A DNA stretch of 64,000 nucleotides, taken from positions 102,523-166,522 of the IMG/VR virus record IMGVR_UViG_3300042691_050360. One strand, given 5' to 3'. The notes below the pieces were generated by a model. It made no database searches. It had not been told where the DNA came from and saw only the letters and a program-made list of their open reading frames with translations. A program made the translations under genes and the position numbers. Positions 1 to 6,458 of the stretch are shown in pieces (positions within the stretch are counted from its first letter, which is position 1; the number at the start of each line of letters is the position of its first letter). Source of the DNA: a virus.

Positions 1-58
1 TCGAGTATGTTGACACTTGTTTCGCTAATTCTAGAAATCTTCTATCCCACTTGTTCAT
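1..58 (-). CDS. dCMP deaminase-like protein, N-terminus only (cut by window edge)
   Basis: Only the first 19 codons are in the window, starting at the ATG whose complement lies at 56-58. The visible peptide begins MNKWDRRFLELAKQVSTYS. This closely resembles the opening of phage deoxycytidylate deaminases, where a W-D-x-R-F-x-E-L-A helix is followed by a W/Y-S-K-D-P zinc-enzyme start. That family converts dCMP to dUMP for thymidylate supply. The start overlaps the stop of the upstream small gene (ATGA), so the two are probably translated together. No zinc ligands fall inside the window, so the call rests on N-terminal resemblance alone. Confidence 0.5.
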   Translation of the reverse strand, partial: MNKWDRRFLELAKQVSTYS

Positions 59-243
59 AACTTTACTCCAATTTTCACCCCAATTAAAGCAGGTGACCAT
101 GAATCATCAGGGTATTGTGTTTTTTCTTGGAAATCATACACTTCTGTGATTGAATATCTTTCATTATCAAATTCGACAAAAATTTCATCTTCATCAAGCC
201 AATCTAAATCATTTAATTTTTCACGCATTTCCTTAACTGTCAT
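55..243 (-). CDS. Small acidic hypothetical protein (62 aa)
   Basis: This 62-residue ORF is rich in Asp and Glu (DDLDWLDEDEIF-type composition), has no membrane segment or cysteine motif, and I do not recognise the family. Its ATG lies 5 nt after a TATAAA box on the minus strand, matching the promoter pattern of the neighbouring genes. Its TGA stop overlaps the ATG of the dCMP deaminase-like gene. A role linked to nucleotide metabolism is possible from position only. Confidence 0.6.
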   Translation of the reverse strand: MTVKEMREKLNDLDWLDEDEIFVEFDNERYSITEVYDFQEKTQYPDDSWSPALIGVKIGVKL

Positions 244-256
244 AACTTTTTATACG
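244..256 (-). promoter_or_regulatory. Candidate leaderless promoter, CGTATAAA box
   Basis: On the minus strand the sequence reads CGTATAAAAAGTT directly before the ATG. The TATAAA hexamer ends 5 nt before the start codon and there is no Shine-Dalgarno sequence. If it works as a -10 box, transcription would start at or within a base of the ATG. Confidence 0.5.
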
Positions 257-299
257 CTTTAGATGGAGGTTTTTCGGGCAAAAATAGGAAATTCAGATT

Positions 300-632
300 G
301 TGTGGTATAGGTATTCACAACAGCAAATTCTACCTCCAGTCCATGAAGGTTGCCATTGCTATATAGAAACCCTTCCCAGCGGAAACACAATCTGGCAATT
401 TTCTGGAAATACTTGTGACACCTGCAAGGCACTAGCTAGAGAATATAACAGCAAGCAAAACTCAATAATTAATGAGCCAGCCCAAATAGATCCAGTTATT
501 CCTGAGCCACCAGCTGTCATGGAAGATCCTGTGGAGCAACCTGAAGAAGAACCAGTAGCAGAAGATCCCACCACCCAGCCTATGCTATTTAGAAATCTCA
601 GATATACACCTAAAAAGTTTTACAATCTATAG
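300..632 (+). CDS. Small protein with HEGCHC motif and Pro/Glu-rich tail (110 aa)
   Basis: This is a plus-strand ORF with a GTG start, isolated among minus-strand genes. Residues 12-20 read PPVHEGCHC, followed about 20 residues later by TCDTCKALA. The H-x-x-C-x-C plus C-x-x-C arrangement resembles the C-terminal metal-binding motif of Mu gpF/SPP1 gp7-type head morphogenesis proteins, but here it stands alone without the rest of that domain. Residues 62-93 are a Pro/Glu-rich, probably disordered stretch. The GTG start lies inside a copy of the dispersed CAGATTGTGT word, and a weak AGGA precedes it. It converges on the next gene. The ORF is plausible, but the function is not established. Confidence 0.55.
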   Translation: MWYRYSQQQILPPVHEGCHCYIETLPSGNTIWQFSGNTCDTCKALAREYNSKQNSIINEPAQIDPVIPEPPAVMEDPVEQPEEEPVAEDPTTQPMLFRNLRYTPKKFYNL

Positions 633-643
633 TTTGTCAAATT

Positions 644-904
644 TTAATTCTTTTCGCCGCCAAAAAGTTCTATATACTCCGGGTATTCGTCGAGCTTAGA
701 CCTTAAAATATGCAATCTCGCCCGCGACTCTTCAATTGTCTTCACATTCAGAACTTCTTGCAAGGCAGCCCTGAGCCTTTGATCATTCACGATTAGCCTC
801 CAATTATCTTTGTATTGCGGAAATAAGAGTTGCTCAAGGATCTTAGTGACACTTTCATCCTCAGATAGTGTTCTTTTTCTGTCGTAAAATTCTTCTCTTG
901 TCAT
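644..904 (-). CDS. Hypothetical protein (86 aa), alpha-helical
   Basis: I take the start at the ATG complementary to 902-904 (MTREEFYDRKRTL). The longer reading frame upstream runs through the tRNA-Ala gene and is not credible. A TATATA box ends 5 nt before this ATG, and a CAGATTGTGT word lies just upstream (922-931). The product is charged, predicted helical, and without cysteines or transmembrane segments. I do not recognise the family. It is the first protein gene after the tRNA cluster in the direction of transcription. Confidence 0.65.
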   Translation of the reverse strand: MTREEFYDRKRTLSEDESVTKILEQLLFPQYKDNWRLIVNDQRLRAALQEVLNVKTIEESRARLHILRSKLDEYPEYIELFGGEKN

Positions 905-917
905 ATTTTTATATACG
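905..917 (-). promoter_or_regulatory. Candidate leaderless promoter, CGTATATA box
   Basis: The minus strand reads CGTATATAAAAAT directly before the ATG at 904, with a 5-nt spacer from TATATA to the start codon and no ribosome-binding site. It separates the tRNA cluster from the downstream protein gene. Confidence 0.5.
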
Positions 918-932
918 AATCCAGATTGTGTT

Positions 933-1009
933 TGGTGGAGCCGACGGGGTTCGAACCCGCAAGACTTCTGATTGCAAATCAGACGCTTTCCCAAATAAGC
1001 TTCGGCCCC
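933..1009 (-). tRNA. tRNA-Ala (TGC)
   Basis: This is a complete cloverleaf of 77 nt including encoded CCA. The acceptor stem GGGGCCG pairs with CGGCTCC and contains the G3-U70 wobble that identifies alanine tRNAs. The D stem is GCTT/AAGC. The anticodon loop TTTGCAA gives TGC, and the T loop is TTCGAAC. Confidence 0.95.
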
Positions 1010-1015
1010 GAAAAC

Positions 1016-1092
1016 TGGTCAGTTAGGTGAGATTTGAACTCACACACCTTTGAGTCACAATCAAAGGGCTCTACCATTTAAGCTACTAACTT
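1016..1092 (-). tRNA. tRNA-His (GTG)
   Basis: The anticodon loop TTGTGAC, on a stem CCTTTGA/TCAAAGG, gives anticodon GTG. The D stem is GCTT/GAGC, the T arm is GTGAG-TTCAAAT-CTCAC, and CCA is encoded. The acceptor stem pairs at six of seven positions, with an A-G mismatch at 1:72. The base before position 1 is C, so the usual encoded G(-1) of histidine tRNAs is absent and would have to be added, or the tRNA is aberrant. Confidence 0.85.
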
Positions 1093-1095
1093 GTG

Positions 1096-1172
1096 TGGTG
1101 TCGTGTGAAAGACTCGAACTTTCAAATTTCAGGTTCTCAACCTGTTGCCTCTACCAATTTGGCTAACACGAC
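1096..1172 (-). tRNA. tRNA with Leu anticodon (GAG), class I shape
   Basis: The acceptor GTCGTGT/ACACGAC is perfect, the D stem is GCC/GGC, the anticodon loop TTGAGAA gives GAG, the T arm is GAAAG-TTCGAGT-CTTTC, and CCA is encoded (77 nt). The anticodon would read leucine CTY codons. However, the variable loop has only about 5 nt, whereas bacterial and phage tRNA-Leu normally carry a long variable arm. Charging identity is therefore uncertain. Confidence 0.85.
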
Positions 1173-1175
1173 GTT

Positions 1176-1255
1176 TGGTACCAGCGGCGAGATTCGAACT
1201 CGCAAAAGCTACGGTTCTAAACCGTATTGTTGTACCATTCACTTGCCACGCTGGT
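1176..1255 (-). tRNA. tRNA or tRNA-like gene with Leu anticodon (TAG), D stem not formed
   Basis: The acceptor ACCAGCG/CGCTGGT, anticodon stem TACGG/CCGTA with loop TTTAGAA (anticodon TAG, reading CTA), T arm GCGAG-TTCGAAT-CTCGC and encoded CCA are all good. The 20-nt stretch where the D arm should be has no convincing stem, the molecule is 80 nt, and the variable loop is short (about 6 nt), unlike a normal leucine tRNA. It may be a degenerating or unusually folded tRNA. Confidence 0.75.
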
Positions 1256-1263
1256 AGAAATCT

Positions 1264-1348
1264 TGGTGGAGACAGTAGGACTCGAACCTACGAACCGATT
1301 AAAGCACTGGGTTACAGCCAGTTGTAATTGCCGCTATACGATGTCTCC
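1264..1348 (-). tRNA. tRNA-Tyr (GTA)
   Basis: The length is 85 nt with a perfect GGAGACA/TGTCTCC acceptor stem, D stem GTA/TAC, and anticodon stem ACTGG/CCAGT with loop CTGTAAC (GTA). It has a long class II variable arm, as expected for bacterial tyrosine tRNAs, a T arm GTAGG-TTCGAGT-CCTAC, and encoded CCA. Confidence 0.95.
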
Positions 1349-1357
1349 AGAAAAACT

Positions 1358-1436
1358 TGGTCTGCGTGACAAGATTCGAACTTGTGTGCTTGACCTCCCA
1401 AGGGCCACGAGGTAGACCAGACTCCTCAACACGCAG
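1358..1436 (-). tRNA. tRNA-Pro (TGG)
   Basis: The acceptor CTGCGTG/CACGCAG, D stem GAGG/CCTC, anticodon stem TGGCC/GGTCA with loop CTTGGGA (TGG), T arm ACAAG-TTCGAAT-CTTGT and encoded CCA are all present. This is the first tRNA of the cluster in the direction of transcription. Confidence 0.93.
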
Positions 1437-1549
1437 ATAAATTTTTGGCTGGATGAAGGTCGTCCTTAGTCATCCACTTACGGGTCACCACTTTGGAGAG
1501 TTTGATTTCAACCCTGGCACCACCCCGATATTTAATTGTCAATGTTCGT
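1437..1549 (-). other. Non-coding stretch with a CCA-ended hairpin, unidentified
   Basis: There is no ORF or standard tRNA here. On the minus strand the part nearest tRNA-Pro forms a perfect 7-bp helix, TGGATGA with TCATCCA (within 1450-1476), followed by G and CCA at 1446-1448, so it looks like an acceptor-type minihelix without a T loop. Upstream, GGGT and ACCC could pair, and GTGGTG occurs twice. It may be a decayed tRNA, a spacer RNA or part of the tRNA precursor. I cannot assign it. Confidence 0.35.
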
Positions 1550-1587
1550 AAAAGAAAAACCCCCGAAAGATTTTAGTCCTTCGGGGG
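1550..1587 (-). terminator. Rho-independent terminator
   Basis: The GC-rich hairpin CCCCCGAA (1560-1567) / TTCGGGGG (1580-1587) is followed on the minus strand by TTTTTCTTTT. It ends transcription coming from the 307-aa gene and from the structured RNA just upstream, before the tRNA cluster. Confidence 0.85.
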
Positions 1588-1665
1588 TTTGCAGCTTGTC
1601 GATACGCAACGAGCCACTACCCCGAAGAGGGGGCGAGTGCTGGATATAGATGGCTGAGCGTATTG
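1588..1665 (-). ncRNA. Unidentified structured RNA ending at the 1550-1587 terminator
   Basis: On the minus strand ATACGC (1658-1663) pairs with GCGTAT (1602-1607), enclosing a second stem AGCACT/AGTG(G)CT with one bulged G and an inner CCCC/GGGG hairpin. A terminator follows directly. No ORF covers the segment. This nested helix plus intrinsic terminator is what a small RNA or a structured 3' leader looks like. It does not match a tRNA, and I do not recognise it as tmRNA or another named family. Confidence 0.45.
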
Positions 1666-1736
1666 ATCATTTTTGTGTTCCTAAATTGTTTTACAAGAGT
1701 TAAGACGATTATTCCTCTAAGAAAGTTTCATCTTTT

Positions 1737-2660
1737 TTATTTTTTTCTAATTTTTTTCACAAGTTCGATAGGTTTTTTTTTAATTAGTTTACTTACTCTC
1801 GCGTCATTGTCAGAAACCTGCGGGTTGTTAGCATTTAAAAATTGTGAAAATGGAAGTTTTTTAATTTGTGCAAGATTGTGAATTTTGATTTCTCTTTGTG
1901 CCTTTTTTTGAATTTTTTTCAAAAAATTAAAAACAGGTTTAGTGTGCGAAATTTTTTGAAAAATCACTTCTTTGTACTGGGTTGGAAAAATGATTGTTTC
2001 CCTGTATGAATAAATTCCCCCGACATTTATTTTAAAATTGCCTTTAATATCTTCAAAAATCCAATCTTTATCAATGAATGATCGAGCATTTTTTTCTAAT
2101 TTACTCCACTCTTTTTCACCTTTCATTATAAAAGGATACTTGAATCTGCCAAAAGTTAAAAAATTGAGTTCATCTTCACTGATTTTATTATTTTTCATCA
2201 ACTTTTTTCGACTGAATTTACTTAAATTCGATACTTTTTCTTGAAAATATTCATCAGTTATGAAATTTGCCTCCTCACCCCCAATCCTCGTGAAAAAAGG
2301 TCCTTCAATGGCATATAGTTTACTAACCCAATTATTTACTTTGATCAAAGTTGCAATTTTTTTATCATATAAGTATTCTTGTAAAGTTTTTTTATTTTTG
2401 GTTTCAGGTATGCGTGAATCTAAAAATGAATTAAATTCGCCGCTGACTTCTATACTATGACTGAAATTTGCTAATGCAAGCATTTCTTCTTTATATAATT
2501 CACCACTGAAGCCATCTATTATTTCTGGTATTCCAGACAGTTCAGATTCTAAGTAAATAATTCTTTTTTCTGTTTCAGCAAGCACTTCAGATTTTGTTGA
2601 AATATTTTTTTTGCTTTGTCTTTTTTTTGCTGCTTTTTCCTCAAACACAATTTCGCTCAT
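1737..2660 (-). CDS. Hypothetical basic protein (307 aa)
   Basis: This lysine-rich, predominantly helical protein has an N-terminal charged stretch (KAAKKRQSKKN) and a basic C-terminus (KKKPIELVKKIRKK). No signal peptide, membrane segment or cysteine motif is visible, and I do not recognise the family. High Lys content at both ends would suit nucleic acid or virion-DNA contact, but this is only composition. The ATG lies 6 nt after a TATAAA box. Downstream on the same strand come the structured RNA and strong terminator, so this gene and the RNA probably form one transcription unit. Confidence 0.7.
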   Translation of the reverse strand: MSEIVFEEKAAKKRQSKKNISTKSEVLAETEKRIIYLESELSGIPEIIDGFSGELYKEEMLALANFSHSIEVSGEFNSFLDSRIPETKNKKTLQEYLYDKKIATLIKVNNWVSKLYAIEGPFFTRIGGEEANFITDEYFQEKVSNLSKFSRKKLMKNNKISEDELNFLTFGRFKYPFIMKGEKEWSKLEKNARSFIDKDWIFEDIKGNFKINVGGIYSYRETIIFPTQYKEVIFQKISHTKPVFNFLKKIQKKAQREIKIHNLAQIKKLPFSQFLNANNPQVSDNDARVSKLIKKKPIELVKKIRKK

Positions 2661-2674
2661 ATGTTATTTATACA
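2661..2674 (-). promoter_or_regulatory. Candidate leaderless promoter, TGTATAAA box
   Basis: The minus strand reads TGTATAAATAACAT and then ATG. A 6-nt spacer from TATAAA places the expected +1 on the A of the start codon, and there is no Shine-Dalgarno sequence. Confidence 0.55.
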
Positions 2675-2691
2675 CAATTGCAAAAATGCAT

Positions 2692-2736
2692 GGAAAAAAG
2701 TTTCATCTTTTTAAATATTTTTTAAAAACTTTTTCC
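2692..2736 (-). terminator. Terminator-like inverted repeat spanning a stop codon
   Basis: On the minus strand GGAAAAAGTTT (2726-2736) pairs with AAACTTTTTTCC (2692-2703), an 11-bp stem with one extra base and a loop holding the last codons and TAA stop of the nuclease gene. It is AT-rich and lacks a clean following T tract, so termination is likely but unproved. Confidence 0.5.
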
Positions 2737-4216
2737 AACCAGGCCATTCTGATTTATAGATTGAGTGAGGATTGGCTGGAATATAAGATGGTTTGCCTTT
2801 TCTTTTGACTAGCCAATCTTCGCCAGAAGCCACCCCATTTTCTATCATCCATTTCTTGCAATCTTCATAGCTGACAAAAACAGCCTTCTTAGATTGCACC
2901 TTATTCGTACCAAGAAAATCTCCCCAAGAAACCCATCCGTTGTTTTTGTAAGATATATTTGGCTCAAAAGGAACTCCTAGCGGCCTCTTATCCTTCAATC
3001 CTTTAAAATCTTTGACAGATTGTAAACCTAAATCTCTAATAATAGCTCTTGCCTCTTCGAAGCTTAGAAAGTTTCTGTTGACTGCCGCCTTTCTTTCAAG
3101 TAGTAAATCTACAGCGATTCCATAATATGCTAAAGCGTTCACGAGCTCTATTTCAAGATTGTGTTTGTAGGTGATTTCAACCAATGGAATATTGTTTTGC
3201 TCACAATAATCCTTTTTGATTTTGTCTCTTTTCTGTGTTTGTTTCATGGCCTCTTCTCCGCCATAAAACTCCACAGGCACGAAATGCTGAATTCCATGAA
3301 ACTCAATAAGCAATCTAACTTTTTGGTCTTCATCCATAATTGCAATATCAAACGGCAATGGCCTTAAATCAACACAATCTGAAAATGTGTATTGATGCAG
3401 ATGCTTGATATCGTTTGACGCCAGGATGCTACTGATCGTTTTCTCGCCCACACTAACATTTCTCTGATACCCAAGAAACTCGGGCCATCCCTCAAATTCT
3501 GGGTAGATCTCCCAAGGGTGCGACGGTACAGGTGTTGTTTTTTTATTTTGCGTGATCCATTTTTGAAATTCCATAATGGAATTTAATTTCAAGGAGTGGA
3601 CAAACTTTATGCATTCTTCAAAAGATAAGTATTCTTTAAAATGGTAATTTCCATTACCTAGGAAATCACCCATAGAAACGAAATCCACACCGTAAGTCTT
3701 TCTAGGAGACGCAGGTATATTATCCGGCCTTTCACTGGTTTTCACCCAGTCGTAGAATTCCCCCTCGTTGGTAAAGTTAAATTGAGATAGATACTCCTTG
3801 GCTTCTGAGTAATTCAGGAAGTTTTGATGCTTAGTGATATCCGCCACCCTATCTGTCCTGAAGAAAGCTCCCCATGATTTCCACTCTTCCATATAGGTCT
3901 TATCAGGCCTCGTTGGAACCAAGCTGTTTAGCTTAAGTTTCCGCCAAGATTCAAATTTTTCTTTTGAGTTTATTCCTTCCCTGAGTAAATAATCACTGCA
4001 CTCCGCATATGTCAAGAATTGCTTATCTTTTGCCGCTATATTTCCATTTCCTAGAAAATCGGGCCAGTTCAGGAACTCAACATAATCCCTATTTGGATTC
4101 CTCGGGATGCCAGATGGGATCTTCCCGTCTTTGAACAAAGAATAATACTCTTTGACCGATTTTATTTTCAGATTGTGTATGATGGATTTTGCTTTTTCAA
4201 ATTCTAAATACTGCAT
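2711..4216 (-). CDS. Nuclease-like protein with six integrase-type repeats
   Basis: Six repeats of about 55-60 residues can be seen, beginning near residues 3, 67, 133, 196, 383 and 447. Each has the pattern F-L-x-(Y/F)-x-E-A, then a helix, P-x-x-P-x-x-x-Y and W-x-(D/E)-F-L-G. This is the pattern of the 'phage-integrase repeat unit'. Between repeats 4 and 5 (residues about 255-370) lies a PD-(D/E)XK-type core: LPFDIAIMD (D290), LLIEFHGIQH (E305), then a T-x-x-R-D-x-I-K helix and a VEITY strand, resembling DUF559/Vsr-like nucleases of large viruses. The likely role is DNA cleavage, perhaps as a free-standing mobile endonuclease, with the repeats as the DNA-reading part. No integrase catalytic domain is present. 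Confidence 0.75.
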   Translation of the reverse strand: MQYLEFEKAKSIIHNLKIKSVKEYYSLFKDGKIPSGIPRNPNRDYVEFLNWPDFLGNGNIAAKDKQFLTYAECSDYLLREGINSKEKFESWRKLKLNSLVPTRPDKTYMEEWKSWGAFFRTDRVADITKHQNFLNYSEAKEYLSQFNFTNEGEFYDWVKTSERPDNIPASPRKTYGVDFVSMGDFLGNGNYHFKEYLSFEECIKFVHSLKLNSIMEFQKWITQNKKTTPVPSHPWEIYPEFEGWPEFLGYQRNVSVGEKTISSILASNDIKHLHQYTFSDCVDLRPLPFDIAIMDEDQKVRLLIEFHGIQHFVPVEFYGGEEAMKQTQKRDKIKKDYCEQNNIPLVEITYKHNLEIELVNALAYYGIAVDLLLERKAAVNRNFLSFEEARAIIRDLGLQSVKDFKGLKDKRPLGVPFEPNISYKNNGWVSWGDFLGTNKVQSKKAVFVSYEDCKKWMIENGVASGEDWLVKRKGKPSYIPANPHSIYKSEWPGWKKFLKNI

Positions 4217-4229
4217 ATTTATATATACG
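4217..4229 (-). promoter_or_regulatory. Candidate leaderless promoter, CGTATATA box
   Basis: The minus strand reads CGTATATATAAAT directly before the ATG of the repeat-nuclease gene, with a spacer of 5 nt from the first TATATA. No ribosome-binding site is present. Confidence 0.5.
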
Positions 4230-4240
4230 CTTTAAAATCT

Positions 4241-4268
4241 AAAAACACTTTTCCATGAATGTGTTTTT
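4241..4268 (-). terminator. AT-rich terminator hairpin
   Basis: AAAAACAC (4241-4248) and GTGTTTTT (4261-4268) form an 8-bp stem with a 12-nt loop. On the minus strand the GTGTTTTT arm is followed by AGATTTT. It lies downstream of the 687-aa gene and just upstream of the next promoter. Confidence 0.6.
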
Positions 4269-4314
4269 TAAAAAAAAATATGAAAAAAGTTTTTTATTTC
4301 AAATTTGAACCTGA

Positions 4315-6378
4315 TTACGAGGCTCCTCCCTTCCACAGCATTCTGAACATCCTGCTACGTCCGCCCGGCATAGCATACTCTGGAACTGTGATCGATCCCA
4401 TAATCGGTCTGACCGCAATCGGAAGCTTCTTGAGAAGCTCGTTAAATTCTTCCTTATACATATCTGCCGTGGTCTTGAGATTAGCTACAGCATCATACGA
4501 ACCACTATCTGGATCCATAACTAATAATCTTCGCTCTCTCTGGTTCAGTCCAACAATAAGCTGTCTTAAGAGGTAGTATGTCGCTCCAGATACCAGTGCT
4601 TGATCATACCAGAATGGCACACCGGCCACGGAGCTCATTTTATTTGTGCCAGGTTGAGAATTGATTGCTTGAAGGGCTAGATACAGTGCATTATTGATTT
4701 GCGTGTTCGTGAACATCTTGACATAATATGTCACTAAGATTGTGTCATATTCTTGTAGGCTCACAGGTTCGCCTAGTGAGTTGAAGAACATTAGTACACC
4801 TTGGTTATTGAATCTGTAGAATAGGCCACTAGGGTAGTTATCTAGTAATGAGCTTGGTGCACTAAAAGGGTCGCTAAGCGATTGGTCTAGGCTATTATAG
4901 AACCCTGTGTATGGATTGAGGACAAACATTGGTGATCTTTGCCCGTTGTTTGTCGAGCATGTTATTCTAACTTGCGGTGCTGGGTCTGTAACAATATCGC
5001 CGTAGGCAAGTTGAGCACTTGTTCTGTTATATCCAAATAATGGTTCTTCGTCATAAATCGGAACTCTAAGTAGTGCATTGAGTTCATATAGAACTGACGA
5101 CTTAAGCAAAAGCTCATCTCCGATTGTTGGCGGAATGGGGATAACGCTTGAGTAGTCAAGATTGGTTTGGACTATATAATAGACATCTGCTGGATTACCT
5201 TGACCATCTATGTATTCATTTAGCGGAGCTTGCACTGATGCAAGGAATGTCAATGCCGTAGGTATGTATGTTATTCGATTATTTCGGTCAATGACCATGA
5301 TATTGAATTCATTGTCTTCCGCCACACCAATCGGTGTATCAAATTGTTGATATCCCACTCCTTGAGAGCCTACGCGGTTTGTCACTTGTCCTGAGATGGA
5401 GCTAGATTGATCCGTAGACACAATCTGGTAACCCACGCCATTAAATCCGTATGTGTCTGTATTCACTGTTAGATTGGCACTAGCGATCACGCTTACATTA
5501 CTATTGTATGTATCCGTGGCTACAATGATACCGAAGTGATTATAGATAATATTAGACCAAACAGAATCTTGCGTAGGTGCCATCACATAATTGTTTGACC
5601 ATTGCGATGAGTTATTTCCGAGCGAAATATCACCATCATAAGCCCATTCGTAGACATTGTTCAGATTATCATATGCGGCAATTTTGGAGCTATCGTAGCA
5701 AGCAATTCCAATTAGTGTGGCTCCGCCTTCCACTCCATTGGTTGTGTTGATAATTTGCCCTCTGTTGCTTGTATTGAGAATGAAATTGCCGGTATATCCG
5801 CATCCATAAACTCCACCACCATATGTCAGGTAGACATTGTTATCATCCACTTCGATATATGAATTTGTGTAAATCCCAACGCTCAGTCCAGTGATATCGT
5901 TGTAATTTATTGTCTTGACATAATTTAGTGTAGACACTCCGTAGTTATATATTCTTGCTTGATTGGCTTGATCGTATCCGAGAAGTAGATACTCTGTAGA
6001 CCCTATTCCATATACTTTCAGGGTGTTGGGGAGAAATGCGGGCAAAGTTCCACCGGTGCTATTTGTGCTAAATATGGTGTTGAAATTCTCTTGTTGCTTT
6101 CTATAAACTACAAACTGGCTTTGAGTCATTAGGTAGTTGTATGTAGATCCTGCACCGATAGCAACTGGTCTTGTTAGTCTTTGTGTGGTTCCGCTCGTGG
6201 AGAGTGATGATACAACCAGGGGAAATCTGTAACCCGAGTTATCTATGCCTTTGAATATTAAAGATTGTGTAGTTGCATAGTTTATATTTGGATCCCACGA
6301 TACATACACGCCGGGGTTCCCGTGCGAATTATTGTATAGCCCAATTAGACCCTGTTGATATGGAACTGCACTTGGCAT
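4315..6378 (-). CDS. Probable virion protein with NHL-like propeller (687 aa)
   Basis: The first half (about residues 60-380) is a run of short beta motifs such as YLLLGYDQANQARIYNYG and the NHL-like blade near residues 347-370 (FDTPIGVAEDNEFNIMVID). The C-terminal third is a separate domain ending in a short motif, PEYAMPGGRSRMFRMLWKG. Composition (Ser, Thr, Asn, Gly rich, few Cys) matches the giant plus-strand proteins. I infer a tail or neck-associated structural protein. It is one of the few virion-like genes on this strand, separated from the main structural cluster. The ATG is 7 nt after a GTAAAG element, the least canonical of the promoter boxes in the set. Confidence 0.6.
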   Translation of the reverse strand: MPSAVPYQQGLIGLYNNSHGNPGVYVSWDPNINYATTQSLIFKGIDNSGYRFPLVVSSLSTSGTTQRLTRPVAIGAGSTYNYLMTQSQFVVYRKQQENFNTIFSTNSTGGTLPAFLPNTLKVYGIGSTEYLLLGYDQANQARIYNYGVSTLNYVKTINYNDITGLSVGIYTNSYIEVDDNNVYLTYGGGVYGCGYTGNFILNTSNRGQIINTTNGVEGGATLIGIACYDSSKIAAYDNLNNVYEWAYDGDISLGNNSSQWSNNYVMAPTQDSVWSNIIYNHFGIIVATDTYNSNVSVIASANLTVNTDTYGFNGVGYQIVSTDQSSSISGQVTNRVGSQGVGYQQFDTPIGVAEDNEFNIMVIDRNNRITYIPTALTFLASVQAPLNEYIDGQGNPADVYYIVQTNLDYSSVIPIPPTIGDELLLKSSVLYELNALLRVPIYDEEPLFGYNRTSAQLAYGDIVTDPAPQVRITCSTNNGQRSPMFVLNPYTGFYNSLDQSLSDPFSAPSSLLDNYPSGLFYRFNNQGVLMFFNSLGEPVSLQEYDTILVTYYVKMFTNTQINNALYLALQAINSQPGTNKMSSVAGVPFWYDQALVSGATYYLLRQLIVGLNQRERRLLVMDPDSGSYDAVANLKTTADMYKEEFNELLKKLPIAVRPIMGSITVPEYAMPGGRSRMFRMLWKGGAS

Positions 6379-6392
6379 AATATAACTTTACG
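6379..6392 (-). promoter_or_regulatory. Weak candidate promoter, CGTAAAG box
   Basis: The minus strand reads CGTAAAGTTATATT before the ATG. It keeps the position and CGTA start of the other boxes but lacks the TATAAT core. An alternative box is TTATAT, nearer the start. Confidence 0.3.
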
Positions 6393-6458
6393 GGATCAAC
6401 AAAGAAACCCCTGTCCTTATGGGAGCAGGGGTTTATGGATCTTCGGGATTAACTTTAA

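Noticed and set aside
905-994. 30 extra N-terminal codons for the 86-aa protein
   Set aside because: The extension translates the tRNA-Ala gene; the promoter box lies between the tRNA and the chosen ATG.
1145-1415. Plus-strand ORFs across the tRNA cluster
   Set aside because: They lie entirely over tRNA genes on the other strand; their peptides only translate T arms and acceptor stems.
1446-1535. A seventh tRNA
   Set aside because: There is a CCA and a 7-bp stem, but no T loop, D arm or anticodon arm between matching acceptor halves.
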